Source: Roseomonas sp.
Lineage (GTDB): Bacteria > Pseudomonadota > Alphaproteobacteria > Acetobacterales > Acetobacteraceae
Direction of reading: 5' to 3'
Length of the DNA stretch: 64,000 nucleotides
Assembly: GCA_020249145.1 (NCBI GenBank)
Contig: JADCGF010000005.1
Coordinates: 62,001-126,000, forward strand
Positions within the stretch are counted from its first letter, which is position 1; each line of letters begins with the position of its first letter. The notes below the pieces were generated by a model. That model was not told where the DNA came from. It was given only the letters and a program-made list of their open reading frames with translations, and did no database searches. Below are positions 8,678 to 16,697 of the stretch, one piece after another. The position numbers and the translations under genes are program-made.

Positions 8678-9561
8678 TTCATGCCCCCTTCGCGGATCAT
8701 ATTGATGATGCCGGAGAAATCCTTATCGCCGCCGCCGCGTTCCAGATATTGCCGGAACAGCGCCAGCGCATGCGCCCCGATGGGGGAAGCCGTGCCGGTT
8801 TGCGCCACCGCTTCCTGCGCCAGGCCCAAATCCTTCGCCATCAGCGCTGCTGCGAAGCCGGGCTTGTAATCCCGATTGGCCGGGCTGGCGGGCACCGGGC
8901 CGGGCACCGGGCAATAGCTGGAAAGCGCCCAGGAATTGCTGGTGGAGGTGGAGCACACATCAAACAGCGCCTGATGCGACAGCCCCAGTTTTTCTGCAAG
9001 AACAAAGGCTTCCGAGGTGACGATCATAGTCGCTGCGAGCATCATGTTATTGCACAGCTTCACGCCCTGCCCCGCGCCAGCCGCGCCGCAATGAATGACA
9101 TTGCGCCCCATCTGTTTCAGGATCGGCTCGGCCCGGGCGAAATGCTCCGGCGTGCCACCAACCATGAAGGTGAGCGTGCCGGCCTCGGCCCCCATCGTCC
9201 CGCCGGAGACTGGCGCATCCACAAAGGCGCGGCCTGATTTCTCGGCGACATCGCGCGCGGTGGCGACATCAATGGTGGAACAATCAATCATCAGCGCATC
9301 AGGCGCAGTTGCTGCCGCCATAGCGCCCGCACCAAGCCAGGCATCGCGCACATGCTGGCCCGCCGGCAGCATGGTGATGACATATTCCGCCCCGCGCGCC
9401 GCTTCCGCCGCATTGGCCGCCGCTTTGGCGCCATTGGGGGTGACGGAGGCAATAGCGGCGGGCACCAGATCAAAAACTGTGACCTCATGCCCAGCCTTCA
9501 GCAGGTTGCGCACCATATGCGCGCCCATATTGCCGAGACCAACAAAGCCGATGCGTGCCAT
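8674..9561 (-). CDS. 3-hydroxyisobutyrate dehydrogenase family protein (MmsB-like)
   Basis: The protein has 295 residues and belongs to the beta-hydroxyacid dehydrogenase family. It shows the N-terminal GFVGLGNMGAHM cofactor loop, DAPVSGGTMGAEAGTLTFMVGG near residue 120 for substrate binding, GAGQGVKLCNNMM with the catalytic Lys near 170, and the C-terminal KDLGLAQEA segment. The STSNSWALSSYCP stretch resembles valine-catabolic 3-hydroxyisobutyrate dehydrogenase more than tartronate semialdehyde reductase. The ATG at 9561 is chosen because AAAGGAAG precedes it; an upstream TTG would add nine polar residues. It precedes an iron alcohol dehydrogenase with a 4-base overlap. Valine or propanediol-type catabolism is an inference. 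Confidence 0.85.
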   Translation of the reverse strand: MARIGFVGLGNMGAHMVRNLLKAGHEVTVFDLVPAAIASVTPNGAKAAANAAEAARGAEYVITMLPAGQHVRDAWLGAGAMAAATAPDALMIDCSTIDVATARDVAEKSGRAFVDAPVSGGTMGAEAGTLTFMVGGTPEHFARAEPILKQMGRNVIHCGAAGAGQGVKLCNNMMLAATMIVTSEAFVLAEKLGLSHQALFDVCSTSTSNSWALSSYCPVPGPVPASPANRDYKPGFAAALMAKDLGLAQEAVAQTGTASPIGAHALALFRQYLERGGGDKDFSGIINMIREGGMK

Positions 9562-9584
9562 GGCGCGCTTCCTTTCTTCTAAAT

Positions 9585-10034
9585 TCAACGCTTTGGGGGT
9601 TTGAGTGAAAGCCGCTTGGCGGTTTCACCGGAACGGCGGGCGGCAAGCCGCGCCAGGATATCTCGGGGCCAAGGCGCCACGCGCCGCTTGGAGAGGTCAA
9701 TGCTGAGGTAAAGCACCTCATTTTCCGCGACCTGCCAGCCTTCCTTCGCGTGATACATCATATGCCGGCAGAGCAGGCGCTTATCGTCGAAATCCAAGAC
9801 CGCGCTTTCACAGGCCAAGGGCGCGCCTTCGCGCACTTCGCGGACATAGGCCTGCCAGGATTCAGCCGCGAAAGTGCCCATGCCACGCGCGCGGTATTCG
9901 GGACCAAAGCCAAGGTCGAGCCACTGCACATCGCAGGCCATGTCAAACACGACCAAATAATAGGCGAGGTTCATATGCCCGTAATGGTCAACCCATTCGG
10001 GCTTCACCGGCGTCAGGATTGGGCGTTCGGTCAT
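9585..10034 (-). CDS. Hotdog-fold acyl-CoA thioesterase (4HBT family)
   Basis: A 149-residue single hotdog domain. The N-terminal VDHYGHMNLAYYLVVFD holds the family's D-x-x-GHMN motif with the catalytic Asp, and the central strand LDFDDKRLLCRHMMYH follows. It probably hydrolyses a short or branched acyl-CoA thioester. It ends 23 bp before the 3-hydroxyisobutyrate dehydrogenase-like gene and follows the RraA-like gene by 35 bp, all on the minus strand, which suggests one operon of four genes. The exact acyl-CoA is unknown. Confidence 0.8.
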   Translation of the reverse strand: MTERPILTPVKPEWVDHYGHMNLAYYLVVFDMACDVQWLDLGFGPEYRARGMGTFAAESWQAYVREVREGAPLACESAVLDFDDKRLLCRHMMYHAKEGWQVAENEVLYLSIDLSKRRVAPWPRDILARLAARRSGETAKRLSLKPPKR

Positions 10035-10069
10035 GCGGTTCAGGGGGCGGTCGCCCGCCCCCGTGCGGG

Positions 10070-10777
10070 TCAGTGGATGTCTTCGGATTTCGCGAGCGCT
10101 TCGCGGAGCTTGGCGATATTGAAGCCGGGGGCGCGGGCCATATCCAGGATCACCGCTTCCTTGCGCGCGCCCAGATCAATGGCGGCGGGCAGCTTGGTCA
10201 CCACATCATGCGGGATCACCACCGCGCCGTGATGGTCGGCATGGATCACATCATCATGCGAAACCTGCATGCCATGGATGGTGACCTCGCACTTCAGCGC
10301 CACGATATGCACATAGGAATGGGAGGGGTTCACCACCCCGGCAATTCCCTGAAAACCCGGCGCGAACATCTCCAAATCCCGCACGGACCCATTCGTCACC
10401 ACGCCAAGCGCGCCCAGGCCCTTATGCACGGCGCTATTCACCTCACCCCAAAAGGCGCCAACGCCGGGGGTGTCATCCAGGTCTTGCAGGCAGACAATGG
10501 TCGGCAGGGAGGCATCGGCGACATATTCATACCAGCCGATGCGCATGGCCTTATCGGCTTCCTTGCTGCGGCCCGAAGGATAGGCCGCGCGCTGCGTGCC
10601 GGTGCGCGCCAGGCCGCAAATCGGCGGCAGCTTGCGGTCCACCGCCACCATGGGGCGCACGGTGAAGCCGTAATTGCGCCGATGCGGTGCGACCACTTCC
10701 AGCGCATTGCAGATGGTGGGCGTATCCCAAGCGCGCAGCGCTTCCAGATCGGCGGCGGTAAAGGGGTATTTGCTCAT
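10070..10777 (-). CDS. RraA-like / 4-hydroxy-4-methyl-2-oxoglutarate aldolase-family protein
   Basis: The 235-residue protein matches the RraA-like fold (formerly misnamed dimethylmenaquinone methyltransferase). Visible features are LRAWDTPTICNALE at the N-terminus, GVVTNGSVRDLEMF near residue 120 (the catalytic R-D pair of HMG/CHA aldolases; the usual TDG reads TNG), and DDVIHADHHGAVVIP near residue 190. Family members cleave 4-hydroxy-4-methyl-2-oxoglutarate or related oxo acids, or bind RNase E. The catabolic neighbourhood favours an aldolase or decarboxylase role. A strong GGAGGAAA ribosome site precedes the ATG, and it is the first gene of the minus-strand set ending at 7508. Confidence 0.8.
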   Translation of the reverse strand: MSKYPFTAADLEALRAWDTPTICNALEVVAPHRRNYGFTVRPMVAVDRKLPPICGLARTGTQRAAYPSGRSKEADKAMRIGWYEYVADASLPTIVCLQDLDDTPGVGAFWGEVNSAVHKGLGALGVVTNGSVRDLEMFAPGFQGIAGVVNPSHSYVHIVALKCEVTIHGMQVSHDDVIHADHHGAVVIPHDVVTKLPAAIDLGARKEAVILDMARAPGFNIAKLREALAKSEDIH

Positions 10778-10923
10778 GTGTCTGTTTCCTCCAGGGGCGC
10801 AGCATCGGGCGGACAGGGCTTCTGGTCAAACCCCTTAAACTGGTGCGGACGAACAAGCGGACAGCGGATGCCTAATATTTGGGTATCGCTTCAAGAATTT
10901 TGCGTGCTAGACTGGATTCCATC

Positions 10924-12156
10924 ATGAAGACCCATCCGGACAGAAAAGCGGACGAGAAAGCTCCCTCTGATCGGGGAGAAGCCATCAGCATGATGGAGCC
11001 CATGGTGGTTTCTGATACCTCTCGGCACCGCGCCGACCTCGCTGACTTGGCCGTAGAATTGGCGTCAGAATCATCCGCCTTCAAGAGCAGCCTGCCACAA
11101 GGCGTGCTTGCAGCCCTGGCCGAACTGGTGCGCGCCATGAACTGCTACTACAGCAACCTCATTGAAGGGCATGACACCCATCCGACCGATATTGAACGCG
11201 CGCTTCTGAATGATTTCAGTACGGATGCGCGGAAGCGGGACCTGCAGCTTGAAGCGAAAGCCCATATCACTGTCCAGAAATGGATTGACGAAGGCGGTTT
11301 GGCCGGGCGCGCGACCACGGCGGAAAACTTGCAGGAAATCCATCGCCGGTTTTGCACCTTATTGCCCCCAGATATGCTCTGGGTCACTGATCCTGACACG
11401 GGCGAGAGGCATCCTCTGAAGCCCGGAGCGTTTCGCCAAAGGGATGTCCGTGTAGGCGCGCATATCGCCATTAGCCCCGGCGCAGTCCCGCGCTTTATTG
11501 CGCGCTTCGAAAATGCCTACGCCAAACCGGGCAAGGTGGACGCCATACTGTCCGCAGCATCGGCACATCACCGGTTGCTCTGGATCCATCCCTTTCTGGA
11601 TGGCAATGGGCGCGTGGCGCGGTTGATGACCCATGCCATGTTATTGGATGCGCTTGACACGGGGGCGGTCTGGTCGGTGGCGCGTGGGTTTGCGCGCGCC
11701 GAGACGCGCTACAAGGCGTGCCTCGCAGCCTGCGATCTAGGCCGACGCAATGACCTCGACGGGCGCGGCGCACTCAGCGAGGAGGAACTTGCCGCATTCA
11801 CCCGTTTCTTTCTGGAAGTCTGCCTCGATCAAGTGCGCTTCATGCGCCAATTGGTGGAACCGAACAGATTGCGCACGCGCATTCTGCTCTGGGCAGAGGA
11901 GGAGATCAGGACAGGCGCGCTACCAGCCAAGGCGGGCAACATTCTGGAGGCCGTCTTGTATCGAGGCGAACTTCCCCGCGCTGATGCACCCATGATTGTC
12001 GGTGCGACCGATCGTCACGCAAGGCGCATCACCTCCGCTTTGCTCAAGGCAGGGGTTCTTCACGCGGAAAACGACCGGGCGCCGTTGCGCCTCGCCTTTC
12101 CGGCGCGCCTGGCATCACGTTGGATGCCGGGCTTGTTCCCTGAGGATACGCGCTAG
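10924..12156 (+). CDS. Fic-family protein (predicted AMPylase)
   Basis: The 410-residue protein carries a complete Fic active site, HPFLDGNGR at residues 222-230, whose His transfers a nucleotide (usually AMP) to a target hydroxyl. Upstream, SNLIEG at 77-82 fits the inhibitory helix motif (S/T)xxxE(G/N) that blocks the ATP gamma-phosphate, placing it among self-inhibited (class II) Fic proteins. A helical N-terminal domain precedes the core. The last 90 residues look like a winged-helix DNA- or protein-binding domain. The ATG at 10924 is chosen over a TTG at 10879, but its ribosome site is weak and an ATG at about 10993 is also possible. It stands alone between catabolic genes; the target is unknown. 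Confidence 0.88.
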   Translation: MKTHPDRKADEKAPSDRGEAISMMEPMVVSDTSRHRADLADLAVELASESSAFKSSLPQGVLAALAELVRAMNCYYSNLIEGHDTHPTDIERALLNDFSTDARKRDLQLEAKAHITVQKWIDEGGLAGRATTAENLQEIHRRFCTLLPPDMLWVTDPDTGERHPLKPGAFRQRDVRVGAHIAISPGAVPRFIARFENAYAKPGKVDAILSAASAHHRLLWIHPFLDGNGRVARLMTHAMLLDALDTGAVWSVARGFARAETRYKACLAACDLGRRNDLDGRGALSEEELAAFTRFFLEVCLDQVRFMRQLVEPNRLRTRILLWAEEEIRTGALPAKAGNILEAVLYRGELPRADAPMIVGATDRHARRITSALLKAGVLHAENDRAPLRLAFPARLASRWMPGLFPEDTR

Positions 12157-12168
12157 AGCAACGTTTTC

Positions 12169-13158
12169 TCAATCCGCCTGCACATTCCCCTGCCGCACCA
12201 CATCAAACCAGCGCTTGCGCTCACTTGCGACCAGGGCAGCGTAATCGGCGGGCGGGCCGCCGCGGGGCGTGGTGCCTCGGGCAGCCAATTGTTGGCGCAG
12301 CGCCGGATCATTCAGCGCGGCCTGCGCCACTTCCGCCATGCGCGCCACCACGGCGTCCGATGCCGATTTATGCGCGTGCAGGCCGAACCAGGCCTCAGCC
12401 TCAAAACCGACCAGGTTGAACTCAGCGCCCAATTCCGAGACCGCCGGCACATTGGGCAGATCGGGCAGGCGTTCGCGGGAAGTCACGGCGAGTGCCACCA
12501 CATTGCCATTTTGGATTTGCGGCAGGGCGGTGGGCAGATTGTCTATCAGGCTATCAACCTCGCCCCCGATCACCGCCGTCATGGCCGGGCCGGCGCCGCG
12601 ATAGGGCACATGCTGAACGCGCACCCCGGCAAGCTGGTTGATCAACTCCCCAGTCAAATGGGTGGAGGTGCCATTGCCAGCGGAAGCGAAATTGCGCTCC
12701 CCGGGCTTGGCTTTGGCATCACGCAAAAAGGCACGAAGGTCGGCCCCCGGCACGCGGCGCGGATTGGCGACCCAGACATTCGGCACGGTCACCAGCAGGG
12801 TCACGGCGCGGAAATCTGCCTCAGGATCATAGGGCAGGTTTCGATAAAGCGCCGGGCCAATGGCGTGGGAGGCGATTTGGCTCAGGAACAGCGCGTGATC
12901 ATCGGCTTCGCGGGCAAAGCGCCCGGCAGCGAGTGTGCTGCCGGCGCCTGGCTGGTTTTCAACGACGACATTGCGCCCGAGCCTGTCACGCATGGCGGCG
13001 GCCACAAGCCGCGCGACCACATCCGTGGTGCCACCCGGCGGGAATGGGCAGACCAGGCGCAAATCCTTGTTCGGCCAAGCGGGTTGGGCGTGCAGCGCAG
13101 GTGCAGCGAGCAGCCCGGCAGCGGCGGTGATGGTGGTGCGGCGCGTGATGAATGTCAT
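12169..13158 (-). CDS. Bug-family tripartite tricarboxylate transporter receptor (copy 1)
   Basis: A periplasmic solute-binding protein of the Bug/TctC type, 329 residues long. The N-terminal TRRTTITAAAGLLAAPALHAQ is a twin-arginine-style signal ending in an AxA-like cleavage site. The mature part opens with the family's LRLVCPFPPGGTTDVVARLV and contains VVENQPGAGS, the VPYRGAGPAMTAVIGGEVD loop and RLPDLPNVPAVSELG. Such receptors bind carboxylates or amides for TctAB permeases, but no permease gene is near. ATG 13158 is chosen because the signal peptide starts there; the open frame upstream only runs into the GNAT gene region. It converges on the Fic gene. Confidence 0.9.
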   Translation of the reverse strand: MTFITRRTTITAAAGLLAAPALHAQPAWPNKDLRLVCPFPPGGTTDVVARLVAAAMRDRLGRNVVVENQPGAGSTLAAGRFAREADDHALFLSQIASHAIGPALYRNLPYDPEADFRAVTLLVTVPNVWVANPRRVPGADLRAFLRDAKAKPGERNFASAGNGTSTHLTGELINQLAGVRVQHVPYRGAGPAMTAVIGGEVDSLIDNLPTALPQIQNGNVVALAVTSRERLPDLPNVPAVSELGAEFNLVGFEAEAWFGLHAHKSASDAVVARMAEVAQAALNDPALRQQLAARGTTPRGGPPADYAALVASERKRWFDVVRQGNVQAD

Positions 13159-13204
13159 AAGGTGTAGCCTTCTTCCCTGTTTCCCCGACGCTCTGGTAAG
13201 GAGC

Positions 13205-13666
13205 CTATCGCAACGCCTTCCAGAGATGGAATTGGCCGCGATTTTGATCCGGCTCGTAGCCATGTTCTCTATAGAACCGATACGCCGTCCTGGTACTCTC
13301 AAAAAAAATAGACGCACAGCCCCAATGTTTGGCCGTATCCTCCAGAGAGAAAAGAATGGATTTGCTCATCCCAGAAAAGCGATATTTCGGATCAACGTAA
13401 AGGAGGAACAGTTCTCCTTTACGGCTGATCATCCCAACGCCAGCCAGAACGCCGTCAATCTCGCCAACCAGGACCTTCGACTGACTTGAATGAAGCCATG
13501 CCTTCCATGATTCGACATTCTTATTGGTGATCCACTCTTGAATAGCGCGTTCGTCATTCCCGTGATCTTCGAAACACAGTTCCAGTATAGAACGCCGTAT
13601 AATACAAATCCCTTCTTGGCCGTCGCTTTCCATAGCTTGCCGAACCTGGATTTGGGGCTTTGTCAC
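13205..13666 (-). CDS. GNAT-family N-acetyltransferase, low-GC
   Basis: The 153-residue protein has a GNAT core. A beta-strand LFLLYVDPKYRFSGMSKSILFSLE, with R/Q-x-x-G-x-S acetyl-CoA loop residues, lies near residues 90-113. It is followed by the ASIFFESTRTAYRFYREHGYEP segment typical of motif B. The GTG at 13666 is preferred because GAGAGGCAAGGAT precedes it; the open frame extends further upstream without a recognisable start. Base composition is clearly more AT-rich than the neighbours, suggesting recent acquisition. The substrate is unknown. It lies directly upstream of a Bug receptor gene on the same strand, but the difference in composition argues against a shared history. Confidence 0.7.
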   Translation of the reverse strand: MTKPQIQVRQAMESDGQEGICIIRRSILELCFEDHGNDERAIQEWITNKNVESWKAWLHSSQSKVLVGEIDGVLAGVGMISRKGELFLLYVDPKYRFSGMSKSILFSLEDTAKHWGCASIFFESTRTAYRFYREHGYEPDQNRGQFHLWKALR

Positions 13667-13945
13667 TATCCTTGCCTCTCCGATTCGGCGCCAAATTGCG
13701 CGATCACGCTGCAAGCCGATTTTCACATACCTGTAAAAACAACTGTGTAACTCAGCCAAGCCGCAAGCACTTAGTCTTAGCGCTAATAGTGGTGTGGGGC
13801 CAAGCAAACTGTCATGTTTTGGGAATTACATGTCATCGAGACTATGCATTTTCATCCCTAATGTCTCAGACATTCCTTTGATATTCCGGACATCATGTTG
13901 CCTGAATTACCGCCCCTGGCAAGATAGGATGATGGAGCACCCCGC

Positions 13946-14947
13946 ATGACCCAAAAACCCGACAACCTGCCGACCCATGATGTCGCCGGCCGCTTTGCCG
14001 CGCCGATTGACCAAAGCGCGCATGAACCCGCGCATTGGGAGAAGGAGGCTGACGCCATCCGCCTGCTGCTCGCCGACAAGAAGCGCCACATCTTCACCAC
14101 CGATGAAAGCCGGCGCGTGCAGGAAGCACTCGACGCTGAGACTTATTGGAAGCTGCCCTATTATGAGCGCTGGATTCACGGCTTTTCCAGCCTGCTCAAG
14201 GAAAAGGGCGTGTTGCAGGAAGCGGATTTGCTCACCGAGGAAGCGCGGCTTCGCGCCGTCGGCGAAGACAAGGTGGAAGACGCGCCCGGCGGGCATCACC
14301 ACCACCATCATGACCATGATCACGATCATGATCATGATGACCACCCCTATCAGGAAGATGATGATGCGGGGGTTGCCGTGCTATCCCCCCTGCAATTGCG
14401 CGGGCGGGCGGTGCGGAACCTGCTGATCGCGTGCGGCATTCTGACGGCGGCTGAAATCCGCACCCAGATTGAGGCGATGGATAGCCGGGGTGAGCATCTC
14501 GGCGCACGCGTTGTTGTGCGCGCCTGGACCGATCCGGCCTTTGCCGCGCGGCTTGCGGCGGACGCTGGCGCGGCGGTGGAAGAATTGGGGTTATCGCGTG
14601 GGGAGACCGTGCTGACCGCACTGTTCAATACGCCGGATGTGCATAACCTTGTCGTCTGCACGCTGTGTTCCTGTTATCCGCGCAGCGTGTTGGGCCGCCC
14701 GCCCGCCTGGTATAAAAGCCGCGCCTATCGCGCGCGTGCGGTGCGCGATCCGCGCGGCGTGCTGGCAGAATTCGGTACACAATTGCCCGAAGGAACCAGC
14801 ATTCGTGTGCATGATAGCAATGCGGAGTTGCGGTATCTGGTCGTGCCGCGCCGGCCCTCGGGGACCGAGGGCTGGGATGCGGCAGCGCTTGAAAAACTTG
14901 TCACGCGCGATGCCATGATTGGCGTGACAGAAGCGGGGCAGCCGTGA
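13946..14947 (+). CDS. Nitrile hydratase: beta N-domain, His-rich linker and alpha subunit fused
   Basis: One 333-residue chain combines two parts. Residues about 28-95 (RHIFTTDESRRV, LPYYERWIHGFSSLLKEKGVL) resemble the N-terminal half of the nitrile hydratase beta subunit. Residues about 145-330 are a full alpha subunit with the metal-binding CTLCSC motif at 238-243; the Thr in CTLC is typical of cobalt enzymes. They are joined by a Pro/Gly hinge and a 17-residue run at 117-133 containing 11 His and 6 Asp. The SH3-like C-terminal half of beta is missing and is not found nearby, nor is a separate activator gene. It would hydrate nitriles to amides; a thiocyanate hydrolase-like role is possible. 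GGAG precedes the ATG. Confidence 0.85.
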   Translation: MTQKPDNLPTHDVAGRFAAPIDQSAHEPAHWEKEADAIRLLLADKKRHIFTTDESRRVQEALDAETYWKLPYYERWIHGFSSLLKEKGVLQEADLLTEEARLRAVGEDKVEDAPGGHHHHHHDHDHDHDHDDHPYQEDDDAGVAVLSPLQLRGRAVRNLLIACGILTAAEIRTQIEAMDSRGEHLGARVVVRAWTDPAFAARLAADAGAAVEELGLSRGETVLTALFNTPDVHNLVVCTLCSCYPRSVLGRPPAWYKSRAYRARAVRDPRGVLAEFGTQLPEGTSIRVHDSNAELRYLVVPRRPSGTEGWDAAALEKLVTRDAMIGVTEAGQP

Positions 14948-15034
14948 TTACGCACCAAGTCTTTCAGTATAACGCGCGCTCCAATCCAGTTGTTGCTCGA
15001 CATATTTCTTTTCCTCAATAAGTCTTCCCTTCTT
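14948..15034 (-). pseudogene. Remnant of a racemase-family gene 3' end
   Basis: Reading the minus strand, a short open stretch without a start codon ends in DWSARYTERLGA and a TAA stop. This mirrors the C-terminus DWRAHYVERLGL of the Asp/Glu racemase-family gene at 15857-16621. At DNA level 14954-14987 matches 15863-15896 at 28 of 34 positions. I read it as a leftover 3' end of a related gene, separated from the intact copy by a low-GC segment. It is too short to be functional. Confidence 0.5.
14954..14987. repeat. Imperfect direct repeat, left copy
   Basis: 34-bp stretch with 28 identities to 15863-15896 in the same orientation. The two copies bracket the low-GC segment that holds the membrane-protein gene. 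Confidence 0.55.
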
Positions 15035-15617
15035 ACTTACGGCCGCCTATTAGGAGCAATGTCCAGAAAGCCCCCAGGAAAAAGATAAAGTAACTGCCCC
15101 ACGTTACTTTCCAAACTTGGTATCCACCACGCGGAATAGAGCGCGCTTTCACCCATGCCGCCACGCCCGGAAAGCCTATTGCGCGCAGTGCTCTCGCTAA
15201 ATCCAGAATAAACCCCAACCACAATCGTCTCTTTAACCAAAAAGTGTACCGAGATATGCCTAGTAGCCGGAAAATGCCGTGTAAAACCAGAATCAAACAT
15301 TGTGGAAAATAAATTAACCACACAGCAGCAACTGCGCCCAGGGGAAGAAAAATAACTCTTTCGATAGGTATGCCGCTGACAATAGTAGTTAAAGGGTTTA
15401 TCATCCATATTGCGAGGAAATAGAGTAGAGGCCCGAGAAAATAGAAAACAAAAAACGCGACTATGGACATAAGGTCAGGACGCCGCGTGATTTTTCCAAA
15501 TACACCAGCACTTAACGTCGCAAATATTATGCCAAGGGTCACCCAGAGGAATACGAAGAAGGCTGGGTCTGTTTGCGGGTACAGGATGTTTTCGGTAAGG
15601 CTCGGATTCATACCCAT
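15033..15617 (-). CDS. Multi-pass membrane protein of unknown function, low-GC
   Basis: The 194-residue protein has about four or five hydrophobic segments: near residues 20-42, 50-73, 88-112 and a C-terminal one near 172-190. Between them lies a basic loop (FWLKRRLW...LARALRAIG). I recognise no family. Composition is distinctly AT-rich compared with the flanks, and the gene lies between two imperfect copies of a racemase 3' end, so it was probably acquired. Two ATG codons (15617 and 15611) are possible starts. The stop abuts the racemase remnant. No function is proposed. Confidence 0.6.
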   Translation of the reverse strand: MGMNPSLTENILYPQTDPAFFVFLWVTLGIIFATLSAGVFGKITRRPDLMSIVAFFVFYFLGPLLYFLAIWMINPLTTIVSGIPIERVIFLPLGAVAAVWLIYFPQCLILVLHGIFRLLGISRYTFWLKRRLWLGFILDLARALRAIGFPGVAAWVKARSIPRGGYQVWKVTWGSYFIFFLGAFWTLLLIGGRK

Positions 15618-15621
15618 CTCG

Positions 15622-15744
15622 CTATCTGAAGCGCGCCACGGTTTCCGACGCGACGAGCATTAGCACTAGCGCATGCCAAAATCCCAGCGCGCAACAAGCG
15701 CCCTGCGGCGCTGCTTTCATCACGGGTGCTGCACCAGTCAGCAT
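15622..15744 (-). CDS. Possible 40-residue hydrophobic small protein
   Basis: A short frame begins at an ATG preceded by GGGAGGGG and ends 4 bp before the membrane-protein gene on the same strand. It encodes MLTGAAPVMKAAPQGACC followed by one hydrophobic stretch (ALGFWHALVLMLVA). The ribosome site and close spacing make a small membrane peptide or leader possible, but there is no family match, and it could be a chance frame in degenerated sequence. Confidence 0.28.
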   Translation of the reverse strand: MLTGAAPVMKAAPQGACCALGFWHALVLMLVASETVARFR

Positions 15745-15856
15745 GTCCCACCCCTCCCATCCGGGCCGCGCTTGCGGGCGGTAAACACGGCCAATCTTTC
15801 CTGCCCAAGATCGCTTTCGAAAATAGTAACAGGGCAACGGCGTAAAACGCCAGCCG

Positions 15857-16621
15857 CTATAACCCAAGCCTTTCAACATAATGCGCGCGCCAATCCGCGC
15901 CGCTGATCCAGCGCTTGAGTGAAGCCGCATCCGCGGCCTCACCCCGCAGCGCCGCCAGCGCGCGCCACATCAGCGCCAGATTGCAGGAAATCACTGGCGC
16001 GCCATCCACGTCCGGCTGCGCCAGGATGGCGCCGAGGGAGGGCATGCCGGTGCCCAGCAGAATAATCGCCTCTGCCCCCGCGCCCCGCATGGCCGCAAGC
16101 GCGGCGCTGGCGTCGCCCTCGGCCAGGGCATAGATCGGGTGAAAGGCCGCGCCCGGTGTGGCGATGGAGATAACGCGCGCCACCCCAAACCCCCGCGCCA
16201 CCCAATAAGCGGCCGAGGCTTCGGTCAGATCAGGCGGATAGGGAGAAACCAAGCCGATGCGTTTGGCGCCTAGCACGGCAAAGGCTTCACACACGGCCCG
16301 GCCTGCGGTGATGAAGGGCGCGCGGGCGGAAAGCCGCGCCACGGCGGCGTCCTCAACTTCCGGCCCCACCAGATAGGAAGACCCCGTGCAGGCAAAGGCA
16401 ATCGCGCCCAGCGGCGCATTGGCGAATTGCGCGCAGGTCTGATCGAGCCCCGCGACGTAATCACGCAGTCGATCATTCAGGCTGGGCCGCGCACTCACCA
16501 GCCGCGCGGTCAGCATCGCCGTCGCTGGGGGCAAAAGCAGCGAAAATTCCGGCTCCACCGTGGTATTGGCCTGAGGGGTCAGCACCCCAAGCAGGCCCCT
16601 ACTCGCATAGGCAAGCGACAT
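15857..16621 (-). CDS. Asp/Glu racemase superfamily protein (maleate isomerase-like)
   Basis: The 254-residue protein resembles the Asp/Glu/hydantoin racemase superfamily, close to arylmalonate decarboxylase and maleate cis-trans isomerase. It shows the N-terminal GVLTPQANTTVEPEFSLLLP, the first Cys region IAFACTGSSY near residue 78, and the second half EAIILLGTGMPSLG near 190, where the second catalytic Cys of the family appears to be replaced by Gly/Thr. A missing second Cys suggests a decarboxylase or a non-racemising activity. ATG 16621 has a strong GGGAGG site. It is divergent from a Bug receptor gene with a 76-bp shared upstream region. The substrate is unknown. Confidence 0.72.
   Translation of the reverse strand: MSLAYASRGLLGVLTPQANTTVEPEFSLLLPPATAMLTARLVSARPSLNDRLRDYVAGLDQTCAQFANAPLGAIAFACTGSSYLVGPEVEDAAVARLSARAPFITAGRAVCEAFAVLGAKRIGLVSPYPPDLTEASAAYWVARGFGVARVISIATPGAAFHPIYALAEGDASAALAAMRGAGAEAIILLGTGMPSLGAILAQPDVDGAPVISCNLALMWRALAALRGEAADAASLKRWISGADWRAHYVERLGL
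15863..15896. repeat. Imperfect direct repeat, right copy
   Basis: Lies inside the 3' end of the intact racemase-family gene; partner of 14954-14987, with 28 of 34 bases identical. Confidence 0.55.
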
Positions 16622-16697
16622 GGCATCCTCCCGCGCCATGAAGACATGGCGGCGCCTTCCGGTCTATGGAACGTCCCAATTTCCAGGGGATCACGAC

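Noticed and set aside
13667..13945. AT-rich 279-bp gap before the nitrile hydratase gene
   Set aside because: Searched for a missing beta-subunit domain, small RNA or repeats; only short interrupted frames were seen.
14297..14346. Repeated CATGAT/CACGAT-like DNA units
   Set aside because: They encode the His/Asp linker of the nitrile hydratase fusion and need no separate DNA-level explanation; not a CRISPR or operator array.
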